Shown: in pieces, positions 1 through 6,924 of the stretch
How the letters are laid out: each line of letters begins with the position of its first letter
How positions within the stretch are numbered: the stretch's first letter is position 1
NCBI RefSeq assembly: GCF_959608125.1
Contig: NZ_CAUHPG010000034.1
Span: 1 to 15,311 of the forward strand
Length of the DNA: 15,311 nucleotides
DNA from: an uncultured Slackia sp.
GTDB taxonomy: Bacteria > Actinomycetota > Coriobacteriia > Coriobacteriales > Eggerthellaceae
Reading direction: 5' to 3'
Made by a program: the position numbers and the translations under genes
The notes under the pieces: model-generated
Seen by the model: the letters and a program-made list of their open reading frames with translations, nothing else
What the model was told of the DNA's origin: nothing
Database searches by the model: none

Positions 1-1
1 C

Positions 2-118
2 GTGGCCGTGTGCGGCAACATGGTTTCGCCGCCGCTGTTCGAAAGCATCGAGCTTTTGGACCGCGCCGACGTGATCGCCCGCATCGACTCCGTCCTGGCC
101 GAGGTGTTCTCCGCCTAA
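2..118 (+). CDS. C-terminal fragment of an unidentified protein (5' end outside window)
   Basis: An open frame enters from the left edge and ends at TAA 116-118, giving 38 residues that begin VAVCGNMVSPPLFESI and end in an acidic helix-like tail. It is followed 15 bp later by a strong terminator, and codon use matches the neighbouring genes, so it is probably the true 3' end of a gene. The piece GNMVSPPLFE faintly resembles the C-terminal motif X (GNxVPPPL) of cytosine-5 DNA methyltransferases, but 38 residues cannot settle identity and the rest of the tail is not diagnostic. I do not assign a function. Confidence 0.55.
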   Translation: MAVCGNMVSPPLFESIELLDRADVIARIDSVLAEVFSA

Positions 119-133
119 AGGCGAACCATCGCC

Positions 134-169
134 CGCCCCGCCGCGGCTCGGTCTGCGGCGGGGCGTTTT
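134..169 (+). terminator. Rho-independent terminator after the left-edge gene
   Basis: Perfect 11-bp GC-rich inverted repeat (134-144 with 155-165), a 10-nt loop, and TTTT directly after the stem. It lies 15 bp past the stop at 116-118 and insulates the Fe-S operon that starts at 246. Confidence 0.85.
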
Positions 170-245
170 CGTATCCCGCAGGCGCCCTCGCTTCCCCGAA
201 GCCCGACGCCTGCAACCCGACAAGCATCCGATAAGGAACCGCCCC

Positions 246-1310
246 ATGAAGATGATCACCGTCGATACGCATTGCGTACGCCCGCACGGAGCCTCCTGCG
301 AGCGTTGCCGCATAGCCTGCCCCGCCTCCGCCATCTCTTTCGATGGCGAAACGGGGCTTCCCGTCATCGATGAGCAGGCCTGCACGCAGTGCGGCGTGTG
401 CATGGGCGTCTGCGACGCGTTCACGTCGTCGACCACCACGACCCTGCGTCTGTACGAACACCTGCGACGCGTGGCCATGCGCGGCGAAATCGTGTATCTG
501 ACCTGCAAAGAAAACGTTTTTCCCGGATTCACGCCGGCTAAAAACGTCACGGTGCTGCCGTGCCTGGCATGCATGCCGCCCGAGCTGTGGGCGCTGTTGC
601 TGGCGCAAAACGCGCCCCTGTGCATCGCCTGCGACCTGAAGTACTGCGAAGACTGCCCGCGCGCGGCCGGCCGCGGCGAGCTGTTGTTCACCCGCGCGGT
701 CGAAATGGCCGAAACGTGGAGCGGCGGCGCCGTGCGCTTCGACCGCGAAATCCCCGAACTGGAAGAAGACGCCGCCTCGATCGCGCGCGACGAGTTCGGC
801 CGCCGCGAGGCGTTCGACAGCGCGAAAAACGACGCGATCGACATCATCTCGGGCAAGCGCCGCCTGAAGAATTCGGACACGCTCAAAGACGTGTACCGCA
901 AGAAAGAGCGCAAGCGCATGCAGGATATGCTGAACCTGACCGAAGGCGACGTGATCAACGAGTTCGCCGAAAACGGCCGCAGCAAGCGCACCATGCAGCC
1001 GCGCCGCCGCATGCTGTTGGAAACGATCGTCGCCAAGCCCGAAGCGGCCGCCGGCATCGATGTGACGGTGAGCGCCACGAACCATGCCTCGTGCGTCGAA
1101 TGCCTCGACTGCACGAAAACGTGCCCGACGGGCGCACGCATGGCCGACCCCGAAAACGGCAGCCTTTCCTACGACGCGCGCTACTGCATCGGATGCGGCG
1201 CATGCGTGGCGGCCTGTCCCACGGCATCGATCGAACTCGTGGGAGCAAGCCTCGCCGAGCTTCTGCCCGACGGACCCGGCACCGCCGCCGTAGAACCTTC
1301 CCTGTCCTAG
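246..1310 (+). CDS. Polyferredoxin-like 4Fe-4S protein (two ferredoxin domains around a Cys-rich core)
   Basis: 354 aa, 23 cysteines, no signal peptide or membrane segment, so probably a soluble cytoplasmic electron carrier. The N-terminal ferredoxin domain has C10-x7-C18-x2-C21-x3-C25-P (widened first spacing) and C46-x2-C49-x2-C52-x3-C56. The C-terminal ferredoxin domain has two regular CxxCxxCxxxCP clusters at 283-293 and 314-324. The middle carries C87, C106, C109, C126, C129, C134 and C137, including CLACMPPELW, which recalls the MvhD/heterodisulfide-reductase-type Fe-S subunit; residues 170-260 are charged and helical. Start ATG 246 is supported by AAGGA at 233-237, 8 nt upstream. It lies 15 bp before the ATP-grasp gene, so they are almost surely co-transcribed, which suggests it passes electrons to, or senses redox for, that enzyme. 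No exact family name is certain. Confidence 0.85.
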   Translation: MKMITVDTHCVRPHGASCERCRIACPASAISFDGETGLPVIDEQACTQCGVCMGVCDAFTSSTTTTLRLYEHLRRVAMRGEIVYLTCKENVFPGFTPAKNVTVLPCLACMPPELWALLLAQNAPLCIACDLKYCEDCPRAAGRGELLFTRAVEMAETWSGGAVRFDREIPELEEDAASIARDEFGRREAFDSAKNDAIDIISGKRRLKNSDTLKDVYRKKERKRMQDMLNLTEGDVINEFAENGRSKRTMQPRRRMLLETIVAKPEAAAGIDVTVSATNHASCVECLDCTKTCPTGARMADPENGSLSYDARYCIGCGACVAACPTASIELVGASLAELLPDGPGTAAVEPSLS

Positions 1311-1325
1311 ACGAGAGGAGCAGCC

Positions 1326-2711
1326 ATGACCCTCAACAAAGCCTACACCGACGAATACCTGGCGCACGTGGACGCCCTTCAGGGCGACGCGGCCGGCAAG
1401 CACGCCGCGCGCGAACACATGGAGCACTCCACGGCGATCTATCACGGCACCGTGGTGAACTCGTCGTACGTGCCGCGCTTCTTCGACCAGGAAACCTACG
1501 ACTACTTCAAGAACGCCTCGGAAACCACCCACCGCATCCTGGTGAAGGTGATGAACGAGTACCTGAACAACCCCGCATACCGCCACGTCTACGACATGGA
1601 CGAGCGCCTGGTCGACCTGATTCTGCTGCCGCGCGACTACGACGCGGTGCTGCCGTTCGCCCGCGTCGACATGTTCTTGGACGAAGACGCCATGACGGCG
1701 AAGTTCTGCGAATTCAACGCCGACGGTTCCAGCGGCATGAACGAGAACCGCGAGATCACGGCCAGCATGCAGAACTGCCCCGCCTACCAGGCCTTCGCGC
1801 GCGAGCACAGCCTGACCACGTGCGATGCGGCGCTCTTCGGCGGCTGGGTGGACGAATTCCTCTCGATCTACGACACCTATACGTTCAAGGTCGAGCACCC
1901 GCACATCGCCATCGTGGACTTTCTGGAAAACGCCATCACCGAAGAGTTCAAGATCTTCGCGAAGCTGTTCGCCGAGCGCGGCGTGGAATGCTCGGTCTAC
2001 GACGTGCGCGACCTGGCCTTCGAAGACGGCCGCCTGATCGGCCGCAAGGCGTTCTACGGCCGCGACGATGCGCCGATCGATGCGATCTGGCGCCGCAGCG
2101 TGACCAACGACATCATCGACAACTGGGAGGCGTCGCAGCCTTTGATCGAAGCCGTGCGCGCCCGCAAGGTGGCGCTGATCGGCAGCTTCGCCGGCCACCT
2201 GGTGCACGACAAGCAGATCTTCCAGGTGCTGTTCAAGCCCGAGACCAAGGCGCTTCTGACCGACGAAGAAAACGCTTTCGTGGAAGCCACCGTGCCGTTC
2301 ACGGCGTTTTTGAACAGCGACGAGGTTGATCTTGACGCCGTGAAGCGCGAGCGCGCGGCATGGATCATCAAGCCCGTGGACGCCTACGGCAGCAAAGACG
2401 TGTACGCGGGCCTTGATTTCTCGGACGAGGAATGGGCGCGGATCATCGACACGTACGCGAACGGCGCGGCGGGCGCCCCGTTCATCGTGCAGCACTACTG
2501 CACCCCGCACCGCACGCAGGCCATTCCCCTGCGCGGCGAAAAGGCCGACTACACGGCCGAGGCGCAGCCCTACACCAACCTGTCGGGCCTGTACCTATAC
2601 AACGGCCGCTTCACCGGCGTGTTCAGCCGCCTGGGGCCCAAGCCGGTGATTTCGAAAAAGACCGGCGGCATCACCGCCGCCACCATCTGGGTGGATGCGA
2701 CGGTCGAATAG
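1326..2711 (+). CDS. Glutathionylspermidine synthase-family ATP-grasp amide ligase
   Basis: 461 aa. The family joins a carboxylate to an amine using ATP (glutathione to spermidine in E. coli Gsp; other family members have unknown substrates). Recognisable pieces are the substrate/ATP-grasp region FARVDMFLDE (111-120) followed by FCEFNADGSSG (127-137), an ATP-grasp lysine segment WIIKPVDAYGSKDVYAG (346-362), the strand PFIVQHY (385-391), and the closing metal/ATP region with SRLGPKPVISKKTGG (434-448). There is no amidase (CHAP) domain as in bifunctional E. coli Gsp. Start ATG 1326 has AGGAG at 1316-1320, 5 nt upstream. It follows the polyferredoxin-like gene by 15 bp and is closed by a terminator, so the two form a complete bicistronic unit. 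The true substrate is unknown; glutathione and trypanothione are not expected in this kind of anaerobe (inference). Confidence 0.85.
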   Translation: MTLNKAYTDEYLAHVDALQGDAAGKHAAREHMEHSTAIYHGTVVNSSYVPRFFDQETYDYFKNASETTHRILVKVMNEYLNNPAYRHVYDMDERLVDLILLPRDYDAVLPFARVDMFLDEDAMTAKFCEFNADGSSGMNENREITASMQNCPAYQAFAREHSLTTCDAALFGGWVDEFLSIYDTYTFKVEHPHIAIVDFLENAITEEFKIFAKLFAERGVECSVYDVRDLAFEDGRLIGRKAFYGRDDAPIDAIWRRSVTNDIIDNWEASQPLIEAVRARKVALIGSFAGHLVHDKQIFQVLFKPETKALLTDEENAFVEATVPFTAFLNSDEVDLDAVKRERAAWIIKPVDAYGSKDVYAGLDFSDEEWARIIDTYANGAAGAPFIVQHYCTPHRTQAIPLRGEKADYTAEAQPYTNLSGLYLYNGRFTGVFSRLGPKPVISKKTGGITAATIWVDATVE

Positions 2712-2737
2712 ACCCGCCCCGCATCCGGCCCAACGCG

Positions 2738-2770
2738 AAGGAACCCCGCACCCGCGGGGTTCCTTTCGTT
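2738..2770 (+). terminator. Rho-independent terminator of the Fe-S/ATP-grasp operon
   Basis: Perfect 12-bp inverted repeat (2738-2749 with 2754-2765) around a 4-nt loop, then a T-rich tail (TCGTTTCGG). It lies 27 bp after the stop of the ATP-grasp gene. From here to 2927 I see no gene and no convincing regulatory site. Confidence 0.8.
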
Positions 2771-2927
2771 TCGGCTTCCATGCATCGCCCAGCATCGCGC
2801 AAAGGACCTCTGCTCAAGCGAACTGTGCCCTAAAGCTCGAACCGTCATTTCCAAGCCCAAGCCGCACGGATCGACTCGCTGCCGCCGGTAAACACTCATC
2901 TATAAAAGCCGCGCTTGCCAGCAGGCT

Positions 2928-3797
2928 CTATCGACGCCTCTGCAGCACCAGATATTTATTCATCGCACCGGTGCGGCCGTCGGCTTCGAACATGTCGACC
3001 AAATGCGCGCGCGTTGATACGGCGTTAACCAGGCGGTCTACTTCCTCATCAGAGAAATGGTGACAATAGCGCCAGGCGCCTTCGACGTTTTTCCAGCCCA
3101 GCAGATAGTCGCCTTCGTCGAACGCATCGGCCGCAAGACCGAGCGCTTCGCCTGCCTGGGCATGCGCCACACAGGCCTTCGCCGCCAGCGTGGGGTTGTT
3201 CATGAATTGCCAAAGCGACACGGCCACGCATCCTCCAGGGCGCACCGCGTCGATCAGCCCGTCCAGCACGCGTACGCGCAAATCTTCGCCCGGCACATGA
3301 TGCAGAAAACCGAACGACACGGCCATATCGACCTGCGGCGCATGATGCAGCTCGTGCAACGGCGCTCCCGCGATCAAACCGCCCACGATGTCGGACGATT
3401 CGTAGGTCACGGGGATTTCCAGACCGCCCGCATCGGCCGCCAGCTCGTCGCAGCTATCAACCGCGTACGCACGCACGCATGCATGCGGCAACGCCTCTGC
3501 GAGGTAGCGCTCGAAGCGCAGGTTTCCGCATGCCAGGTCGAACACGGACACGCCAGGTCGCACGCCTGCATCGGCCGCACGGCGCGCGCCTTCGCCTACG
3601 CCGCCGTCGGCCGCCGCTTCGCCGTGGACGATTCCACCTTCGACACAATCCGTAACGCCCAATGCTTCGGCCATCGCGGCCACGCAGCGCCGCCACCCGT
3701 GCCACGGCGACGTGCGCGTCGCGGAAAACGACGCGGCTTGCGCGCGATAGAAATCGGATGTCACGTTGCAGAGTATTTCGGCGGTCTTCATATCCAT
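2928..3797 (-). CDS. Trm9/ALKBH8-like class I SAM-dependent methyltransferase
   Basis: 289 aa from ATG 3797 (AGG at 3808-3806, 8 nt upstream; a second ATG at 3791 is possible). The open frame runs further upstream, but that part lies antisense to elp3. The N-terminal FYRAQAASFSATRTSPWHGW (17-36) matches the Trm9/ALKBH8 pattern of an aromatic helix, FSxTR and PW. Motif I is VFDLACGNLRF (85-95). SFGFLHHVPGEDLR (161-174) and the strand RPGGCVAVSLWQF (186-198) match Trm9 HH and RPGGxxxIxVW. The C-terminal DYLLGWK (230-236) and WRYCHHFSDEEVDRL (242-256) resemble DxLVPWH and RYYHxFxEGEL, and the end is YLVLQRRR. Trm9 methylates cm5U34 to mcm5U34 in tRNA. Being head to head with elp3 supports a tRNA wobble role. 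Residues about 50-80 are an extra Gly/Ala-rich linker. A general SAM methyltransferase of other substrate remains possible. Confidence 0.75.
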   Translation of the reverse strand: MDMKTAEILCNVTSDFYRAQAASFSATRTSPWHGWRRCVAAMAEALGVTDCVEGGIVHGEAAADGGVGEGARRAADAGVRPGVSVFDLACGNLRFERYLAEALPHACVRAYAVDSCDELAADAGGLEIPVTYESSDIVGGLIAGAPLHELHHAPQVDMAVSFGFLHHVPGEDLRVRVLDGLIDAVRPGGCVAVSLWQFMNNPTLAAKACVAHAQAGEALGLAADAFDEGDYLLGWKNVEGAWRYCHHFSDEEVDRLVNAVSTRAHLVDMFEADGRTGAMNKYLVLQRRR

Positions 3798-3798
3798 A

Positions 3799-3816
3799 AG
3801 AATCGCCTGCGATTCT
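3799..3816. promoter_or_regulatory. Palindrome in the divergent methyltransferase/elp3 promoter region
   Basis: Perfect 7-bp arms (AGAATCG 3799-3805 and CGATTCT 3810-3816) around CCTG, filling half of the 36 bp between the two start codons. Possible -10 hexamers overlap it: TAGAAT on the minus strand (3817-3812) and TACGAT on the plus strand (3816-3821). It could be an operator serving both genes, but it also falls in the methyltransferase leader, so an RNA hairpin is an alternative. Confidence 0.4.
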
Positions 3817-3833
3817 ACGATAGACTGACAGGC

Positions 3834-5648
3834 ATGGATACCATTCTGCTTGAAATCATCGAAGAGATACGCCGCGGCACCGAGGTGGACCACAAGGTGC
3901 TCGCCCGCATCCTGCACGAACACAATCAAAATCGCACGCGCAACGAAGACCACTTCGCGAAAAAGCAGCTGCTGCCCTATTACTTCGCACTGAAGAACCG
4001 CGCGCCCGAAACGGTGGCGACATGGGGGCTCGACGACGCCGACGAGCGCGCGCTGATCGCGGCGCTGCAGATGAAGCCGCGCCGCACCGCATCGGGCGTG
4101 GCCACGATTACCGTGATCACCAAGCCCTGGAGCTGCGGCAGCGATTGCCTGTACTGCCCCAACGACGTGCGCATGCCGAAAAGCTACCTGCACGACGAAC
4201 CCGCCTGCCAGCGCGCCGAGCGCAACTGCTTCGACCCGTATCTGCAGGTGGCGTCGCGCCTGCGCGCGCTCTACCAGATGGGCCACCCTATCGACAAGAT
4301 CGAGCTAATCGTGCTGGGCGGCACCTGGACCGATTACCCCGCCGCCTACCAGACCTGGTTCATAGCCGAGCTGTTCCGCGCGCTCAACGACGGCGTGGAC
4401 GCCGCCGACCAAGCGGCAGCGCGCCGCGCCTTCTACGCCGAAGCGGGCGTTTCCTGCGACGGCGCCGCCCTTGCCGCATTCGCCCACGACGCCCAGCAAG
4501 CGATCGGCCGCGGCGCATCGTTCAACGCCGTGGTGCGCGATCTGTACGCCGGCCACGAAGGCTGGCAGCGCGCGGTGGCCATGCAGCGCGCGACGATCGA
4601 AGAACTTGAAGCCCTGCAGCGCGAAAACGAGCGCGCGACCAGCCGCGTGGTGGGCCTGGTGGTGGAAACGCGCCCCGACGCGATCGACGCGCACACCTGC
4701 ACCATGCTGCGCCGCTTCGGCTGCACCAAAGTGCAGATCGGCGTGCAGAGCCTGAACCCCGCCGTGCTGGCCGCCAACAACCGCCGCATCGGCCCCGAGC
4801 GCATCGCCGAGGCCTTCGCCTTGCTGCGCCTGTTCGGCTTCAAGATCCATGCGCACTTCATGGCCAACCTGTATGGCGCCACGCCCGCAGCCGACAAGCG
4901 CGACTACGAGGCCTTCGTGACCGACGCGCGCTATCTGCCCGACGAGGTGAAGATCTATCCGTGCGCGCTCGTGGACGGCACGGGCCTGGTGAAGCATTAC
5001 GAAGACGGCAGCTGGCGCCCGTATTCCGAAGACGAACTGATCGACGTGCTTTCGCATGACACACTGGTCACGCCGCCTTACATGCGCATCTCGCGCATGA
5101 TCAGAGACATTTCGGCAAGCGACATCATGGCGGGCAACAAGAAGACCAACCTGCGCCAGATGGTGGAGCGCCACATCGAGCAAACCGGCCACGGTAGCCA
5201 GGTGTCCGACATCCGCTACCGCGAAATCAACAACCGCGCCACCGACACGGGCGAGCTGTCGTTGCACATGGTGGAATACGGCACGTCCGTTTCGACCGAG
5301 CGCTTTTTGCAATGGGTCACGCCCGATAACCGCATCGCCGGGTTCTTGCGCCTGTCGCTGCCGAAGCCCGATGCCGTAGCCGCGCGCGACGGGCTGCCGA
5401 TCGGCGAAGGCGAGTCCATGATCCGCGAAGTGCACGTCTACGGCGCCGCCGCCAAACTGCATGCCACGAGCAAGGGCGCGCAGCATCTGGGCCTGGGCCG
5501 CACGCTGGTGGAAACCGCCTGTTCCATGGCGCGCGAGGCGGGCTACGAAGCCGTCAACGTGATCAGCTCCGTGGGCACGCGCGAGTACTACCGCAAGCTG
5601 GGCTTCGCCGATGCGGGCCTGTACCAGAAGCGCACGCTGGACGAGTAA
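3834..5648 (+). CDS. elp3: Elp3 family radical SAM/GNAT tRNA uridine-34 carboxymethyltransferase
   Basis: 604 aa. Elp3 uses a radical SAM cluster and acetyl-CoA to install carboxymethyl on U34 of tRNA. The N-terminal ~85 residues are a basic helical tRNA-binding region. The radical SAM motif is C101-x3-C105-x2-C108 within WSCGSDCLYCPND, shorter than the C-x9-C-x2-C of yeast Elp3. NCFDPYLQV (131-139), LGGTWTDYP (161-169), YQTWFI (172-177), VVETRPDAID (276-285), KVQIGVQSL (299-307) and EVKIYPCALVDGTGL (371-385) follow the family order. The C-terminal KAT/GNAT domain has REVHVYG (531-537), the acetyl-CoA loop QHLGLGRTL (550-558) and GTREYYRKLGF (581-591). A long Ala-rich insert fills about 185-255. 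ATG 3834 is chosen because the frame further upstream lies antisense to the divergent methyltransferase; no clear Shine-Dalgarno precedes it, so the mRNA may be leaderless. No other Elongator subunits are seen, as in other prokaryotes with Elp3. Confidence 0.93.
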   Translation: MDTILLEIIEEIRRGTEVDHKVLARILHEHNQNRTRNEDHFAKKQLLPYYFALKNRAPETVATWGLDDADERALIAALQMKPRRTASGVATITVITKPWSCGSDCLYCPNDVRMPKSYLHDEPACQRAERNCFDPYLQVASRLRALYQMGHPIDKIELIVLGGTWTDYPAAYQTWFIAELFRALNDGVDAADQAAARRAFYAEAGVSCDGAALAAFAHDAQQAIGRGASFNAVVRDLYAGHEGWQRAVAMQRATIEELEALQRENERATSRVVGLVVETRPDAIDAHTCTMLRRFGCTKVQIGVQSLNPAVLAANNRRIGPERIAEAFALLRLFGFKIHAHFMANLYGATPAADKRDYEAFVTDARYLPDEVKIYPCALVDGTGLVKHYEDGSWRPYSEDELIDVLSHDTLVTPPYMRISRMIRDISASDIMAGNKKTNLRQMVERHIEQTGHGSQVSDIRYREINNRATDTGELSLHMVEYGTSVSTERFLQWVTPDNRIAGFLRLSLPKPDAVAARDGLPIGEGESMIREVHVYGAAAKLHATSKGAQHLGLGRTLVETACSMAREAGYEAVNVISSVGTREYYRKLGFADAGLYQKRTLDE

Positions 5649-5657
5649 GCCCAAGAG

Positions 5658-5693
5658 CGGCTTCGGGGGACCCCGCAGGCCGCCCCGAAGCCG
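5658..5693 (+). other. Strong hairpin between elp3 and the LOG gene
   Basis: Perfect 11-bp inverted repeat (5658-5668 with 5683-5693) with a 14-nt loop, 9 bp after the elp3 stop. No T tract follows, so it is not a standard intrinsic terminator. It may shield the elp3 mRNA 3' end or attenuate read-through into the LOG gene. Confidence 0.5.
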
Positions 5694-5769
5694 GCCGCGA
5701 AAGGCGACGATACGAACCGAAACCCGGCCGCGCCCGACGCGCGGCGACCGATACGAAAGGAACCGACCT

Positions 5770-6309
5770 ATGAACATCTGCGTTTTCTGCTCGTCGTCGA
5801 ACCACCTCGACGACATCTACCTCGACGCCGCCGCGGCGCTTGGACGCGCGATTGCCGGCCGCGGACACACGCTGGTGTTCGGCGGCTACGACATGGGCCT
5901 CATGGGCGCCAGCGCCCGCGCCGCCGTAGAGGCGGGCGGCCGCGTGATGGGCGTCACCACGAAGGGCCTGAGCGCCAAGGGCCGCGCCGTGGTCACGGGC
6001 ATCGAGGAAGAATGCACGGCCGACCTGTCCGCCCGCAAAGAGCGTATGGTGGAGCTTTCCGACGCCTTCGTCACGCTGCCGGGCGGCCTTGGCACCTTCG
6101 ACGAGTTCTTCAGCGTGATTTCGCGCGTGAAGGCTGGCGAGCTGAACGCCCCCAGCGCCCTGCTGGATGTGGACGGCTTCTTCAAGCCGCTGGCCGCCCT
6201 GCTCGACGACGCCTGCGCACGCGGCCTGAATTCGTCGAACTGGCGTGCCGCTTGCGAAATCTTCGACGACGCCGAGGCGCTCGTGTCCTGGATCGAGAAC
6301 GCGCGATGA
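5770..6309 (+). CDS. LOG family protein (nucleoside 5'-monophosphate phosphoribohydrolase-like)
   Basis: 179 aa, a usual length for small bacterial LOG (lysine-decarboxylase-like, Rossmann) proteins, which cleave the N-glycosidic bond of nucleoside monophosphates such as AMP or cytokinin nucleotides. The signature PGGLGTFDE (104-112) is present, preceded by ARKERMVELSDAFVTL (88-103), whose Arg and the following Glu contribute to the active site in the family. The nucleotide-binding turn reads FGGYDMGLMG (37-46), with Tyr-Asp where many members have Gly-rich residues. Start ATG 5770 has AAAGGA at 5756-5761, 8 nt upstream; an open extension to 5611 lacks family sequence and overlaps elp3. Its stop overlaps the start of the next small gene. 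It lies 121 bp after elp3 and may be partly co-transcribed with it. Confidence 0.88.
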   Translation: MNICVFCSSSNHLDDIYLDAAAALGRAIAGRGHTLVFGGYDMGLMGASARAAVEAGGRVMGVTTKGLSAKGRAVVTGIEEECTADLSARKERMVELSDAFVTLPGGLGTFDEFFSVISRVKAGELNAPSALLDVDGFFKPLAALLDDACARGLNSSNWRAACEIFDDAEALVSWIENAR

Positions 6310-6473
6310 GCGAGCGCGCGACCGCAGGGCGCCCGCCGCTGCCTCCTCTGCCGAAAAAGCAGAACCTCGGCAGGCAGTTTTTCGGCGGCGCGCACGCATC
6401 CAAAGGCATCGGCCCCAACAAGGCCTGCGGCCACAAGGGCGGCATCCGACGCCAAGGATCGAAGCGCGGATAG
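6306..6473 (+). CDS. Small basic hypothetical protein (55 aa), coupled to the LOG gene
   Basis: ATG 6306-6308 overlaps the LOG stop TGA 6307-6309 (ATGA), typical of translational coupling. The 55-aa product starts MSERATAGRPPLPPLPKK, continues through GRQFFGGAHASKGIGPNK and ends GGIRRQGSKRG; it is Gly-, Pro-, Lys- and Arg-rich with one Cys and two His, no hydrophobic segment, and a strongly positive charge, so RNA or nucleotide binding is conceivable. A terminator follows 14 bp after the stop, so the gene fits exactly between its partner and the end of the unit. I do not recognise a family. It could be a chance reading frame in GC-rich DNA, but the overlap geometry and the terminator position argue for a real gene. 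Confidence 0.55.
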   Translation: MSERATAGRPPLPPLPKKQNLGRQFFGGAHASKGIGPNKACGHKGGIRRQGSKRG

Positions 6474-6487
6474 CCCTTACACAGCAA

Positions 6488-6521
6488 AACCGCCGCGCGG
6501 CATGCAGCCTGCGCGGCGGTT
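6488..6521. terminator. Bidirectional terminator between convergent units
   Basis: Perfect 11-bp inverted repeat (6488-6498 with 6511-6521) and a 12-nt loop. On the plus strand it is followed by CTTC; on the minus strand the stem runs into TTTT (complement of AAAA 6486-6489). It sits between the 55-aa gene (+) and the NifX-like gene (-) and can serve both. Confidence 0.75.
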
Positions 6522-6561
6522 CTTCATCCAGTGCGAATATGAGCGGCGCCCGAAACGCTTC

Positions 6562-6924
6562 CTAGTGATGGCAGGCGTGCTCGGGACCCATAGCGGGAAG
6601 CTCTCCCGCAGCGGCGCGCTTGGCGACGTCGCCCACGCCCGGGGTCTCGGCGTCGTAGAACACCGTGATGCCCGCCTGGGCAAAACCCTGCATGGGACGC
6701 ATGCCCATGCCGGCCGCCACGATGGCGTCGGCGCCGGCGTCGGAAAGGATGCTCACCGGACGCAGGCATCCGCCGCTTTCGTGCGGAGGATTGGACACGA
6801 CAGAGACCTCTTTGATTTCGCCGTCTTCGATGTCGACCATCGTGAAGCAATCGCTATGACCGAAATGACCCGAGCGAACCGCGTCCAGACCGCCCTCGCC
6901 CATCGAAGGAATTGCCAGCTTCAT
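6562..6924 (-). CDS. NifX/NifB-type dinitrogenase Fe-Mo cofactor biosynthesis family protein
   Basis: 120 aa, the full length of the stand-alone Nitro_FeMo-Co fold (RNase H-like), which binds or carries metal clusters. Family marks are MKLAIPS at the start, the HFG motif SGHFGHSDCF (18-27), NPPHESGGC (45-53), GADAIVAAGMGMRP (64-77) and AGITVFYDAETPGVGD (84-99). The C terminus ends EHACHH, a possible metal ligand set. I choose ATG 6924 over the upstream GTG 6936 because it gives the normal family start and because that ATG overlaps the stop of a 16-codon leader ORF (ATGA). No nif genes surround it, so a nitrogenase role is unlikely; related orphan proteins are linked to Fe-S or Mo/W metabolism in anaerobes. 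Confidence 0.88.
   Translation of the reverse strand: MKLAIPSMGEGGLDAVRSGHFGHSDCFTMVDIEDGEIKEVSVVSNPPHESGGCLRPVSILSDAGADAIVAAGMGMRPMQGFAQAGITVFYDAETPGVGDVAKRAAAGELPAMGPEHACHH

Noticed and set aside
560..2329. 589-codon plus-strand frame across the Fe-S and ATP-grasp genes
   Set aside because: Arg/Pro/Ala-rich translation with no family sequence; it shadows two well-supported genes in another frame.
2895..2925. Possible minus-strand terminator after the methyltransferase gene
   Set aside because: AGCC/GGCT pairing before TTTTATA is present, but the stem is broken by several mismatches; too weak to list.
4305..5816. 503-codon minus-strand frame opposite elp3
   Set aside because: His/Gly/Ala/Val-rich antisense shadow typical of GC-rich DNA; elp3 is clearly the coding strand.
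6562..6924. Nitrogenase cluster
   Set aside because: Only the lone NifX/NifB-type fold is present, with no nifHDK or nifB radical SAM gene; the family is common outside nitrogen fixation.
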